Shown here: positions 63,772-64,000 of the stretch, in pieces | How positions within the stretch are numbered: the stretch's first letter is position 1 | Layout of the letters: each line of letters begins with the position of its first letter | Assembly (NCBI RefSeq): GCF_030056705.1 | Contig: NZ_JASHIC010000001.1 | Coordinates: 248,001 to 312,000, forward strand | Direction of reading: 5' to 3' | Origin: Flectobacillus longus | Lineage (GTDB): Bacteria; Bacteroidota; Bacteroidia; Cytophagales; Spirosomataceae | DNA: 64,000 bases | Notes under the pieces: generated by a model | Told to the model about the DNA's origin: nothing | Database searches by the model: none | The model's input: only the letters and a program-made list of their open reading frames with translations | Program-made: the position numbers and the translations under genes

Positions 63772-64000
63772 AAGCTTATAAAGTTTTATGGAACGGGGAT
63801 AATTCTTACTGATTATTTGTGTTTGTGTTGGTTTTCATAGACATTAGTCGTGAGATATGGAAAGAGGTAAACATGAGATGTAAAAAAAAATATATTTTTC
63901 TAGAAAAATATTCCGAACAGTCTGATAATCAATATATAATATTCTGAAAAAAGTTTTTAAAACAAAACAAATTACAACTTCTTACTAATCACAAATACAT

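Overview
The window reads as chromosome from a member of the Bacteroidota, most likely order Cytophagales (a Flectobacillus/Arcicella/Runella-like organism; the genus is a guess). The support is a low G+C content, a SusC/SusD pair, a secreted protein with a type IX secretion C-terminal sorting domain, standalone LytTR regulators, very weak Shine-Dalgarno use, and several upstream regions carrying the Bacteroidota -7 promoter element TAnnTTTG. I saw no rRNA or tRNA gene, no CRISPR array, no transposase gene and no prophage.

Layout. 0.3-4.2 kb holds core genes: a MarC-type membrane protein, aroQ with a class V aminotransferase, and xerD followed by two small ORFs. 4.2-8.9 kb is gene-poor, AT-rich and full of hairpins. 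It holds a membrane-anchored zinc-ribbon protein, a LuxR-type regulator with a degenerate receiver, an intact CheY-like receiver, a coiled-coil lipoprotein and a probable fragment of another response regulator. 8.9-13.6 kb has a four-domain PQQ dehydrogenase/cytochrome c, a tandem hairpin-repeat array, and a secreted toxin-like protein overlapping a small acidic protein. 13.9-22.3 kb holds susD, susC and a GH2 enzyme. 22.6-24.9 kb is a two-gene surface-polysaccharide unit (flippase plus probable transferase).

25-41.5 kb mixes carbohydrate enzymes (PQQ sugar dehydrogenase, PL11 rhamnogalacturonan lyase, a GH43-like enzyme with a twin-arginine start, GH127, GH43) with housekeeping or stress genes (lipocalin, RecD-like helicase, class IV aminotransferase, peptide deformylase, AlkB). 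A second, longer hairpin-repeat array (nine copies of about 113 bp) lies at 30.85-31.87 kb, and a LytTR plus zinc-ribbon pair at 39.6-40.3 kb. The enzymes together suggest growth on rhamnogalacturonan-I or arabinan-rich pectin, with SusCD for uptake, GH127/GH43/GH2 removing side chains and PL11 cutting the backbone. They are scattered rather than packed into one locus.

41.6-46.5 kb is mostly RNA modification and metabolism: NADAR, mnmA, a TrpF-like protein lacking the usual cysteine, miaA, and a protein carrying a domain I associate with phage VSR-type nucleases. 46.7-64 kb holds a T9SS-secreted beta-helix protein, a multi-PAS hybrid histidine kinase, lipoproteins, a membrane-domain/GMC-oxidoreductase fusion, a choice-of-anchor-type propeller lipoprotein, a membrane-anchored TPR-CHAT protease-like protein, and a terminal LytTR regulator.

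Best candidates for something undescribed are the secreted toxin-like/partner pair at 12.4-13.6 kb, the two related tandem hairpin arrays, the paralogous membrane zinc-ribbon proteins (one next to a LytTR gene), and a shared inverted-repeat promoter architecture at 4.34 and 6.26 kb. Functions are inferred by reading motifs; no database search was possible.
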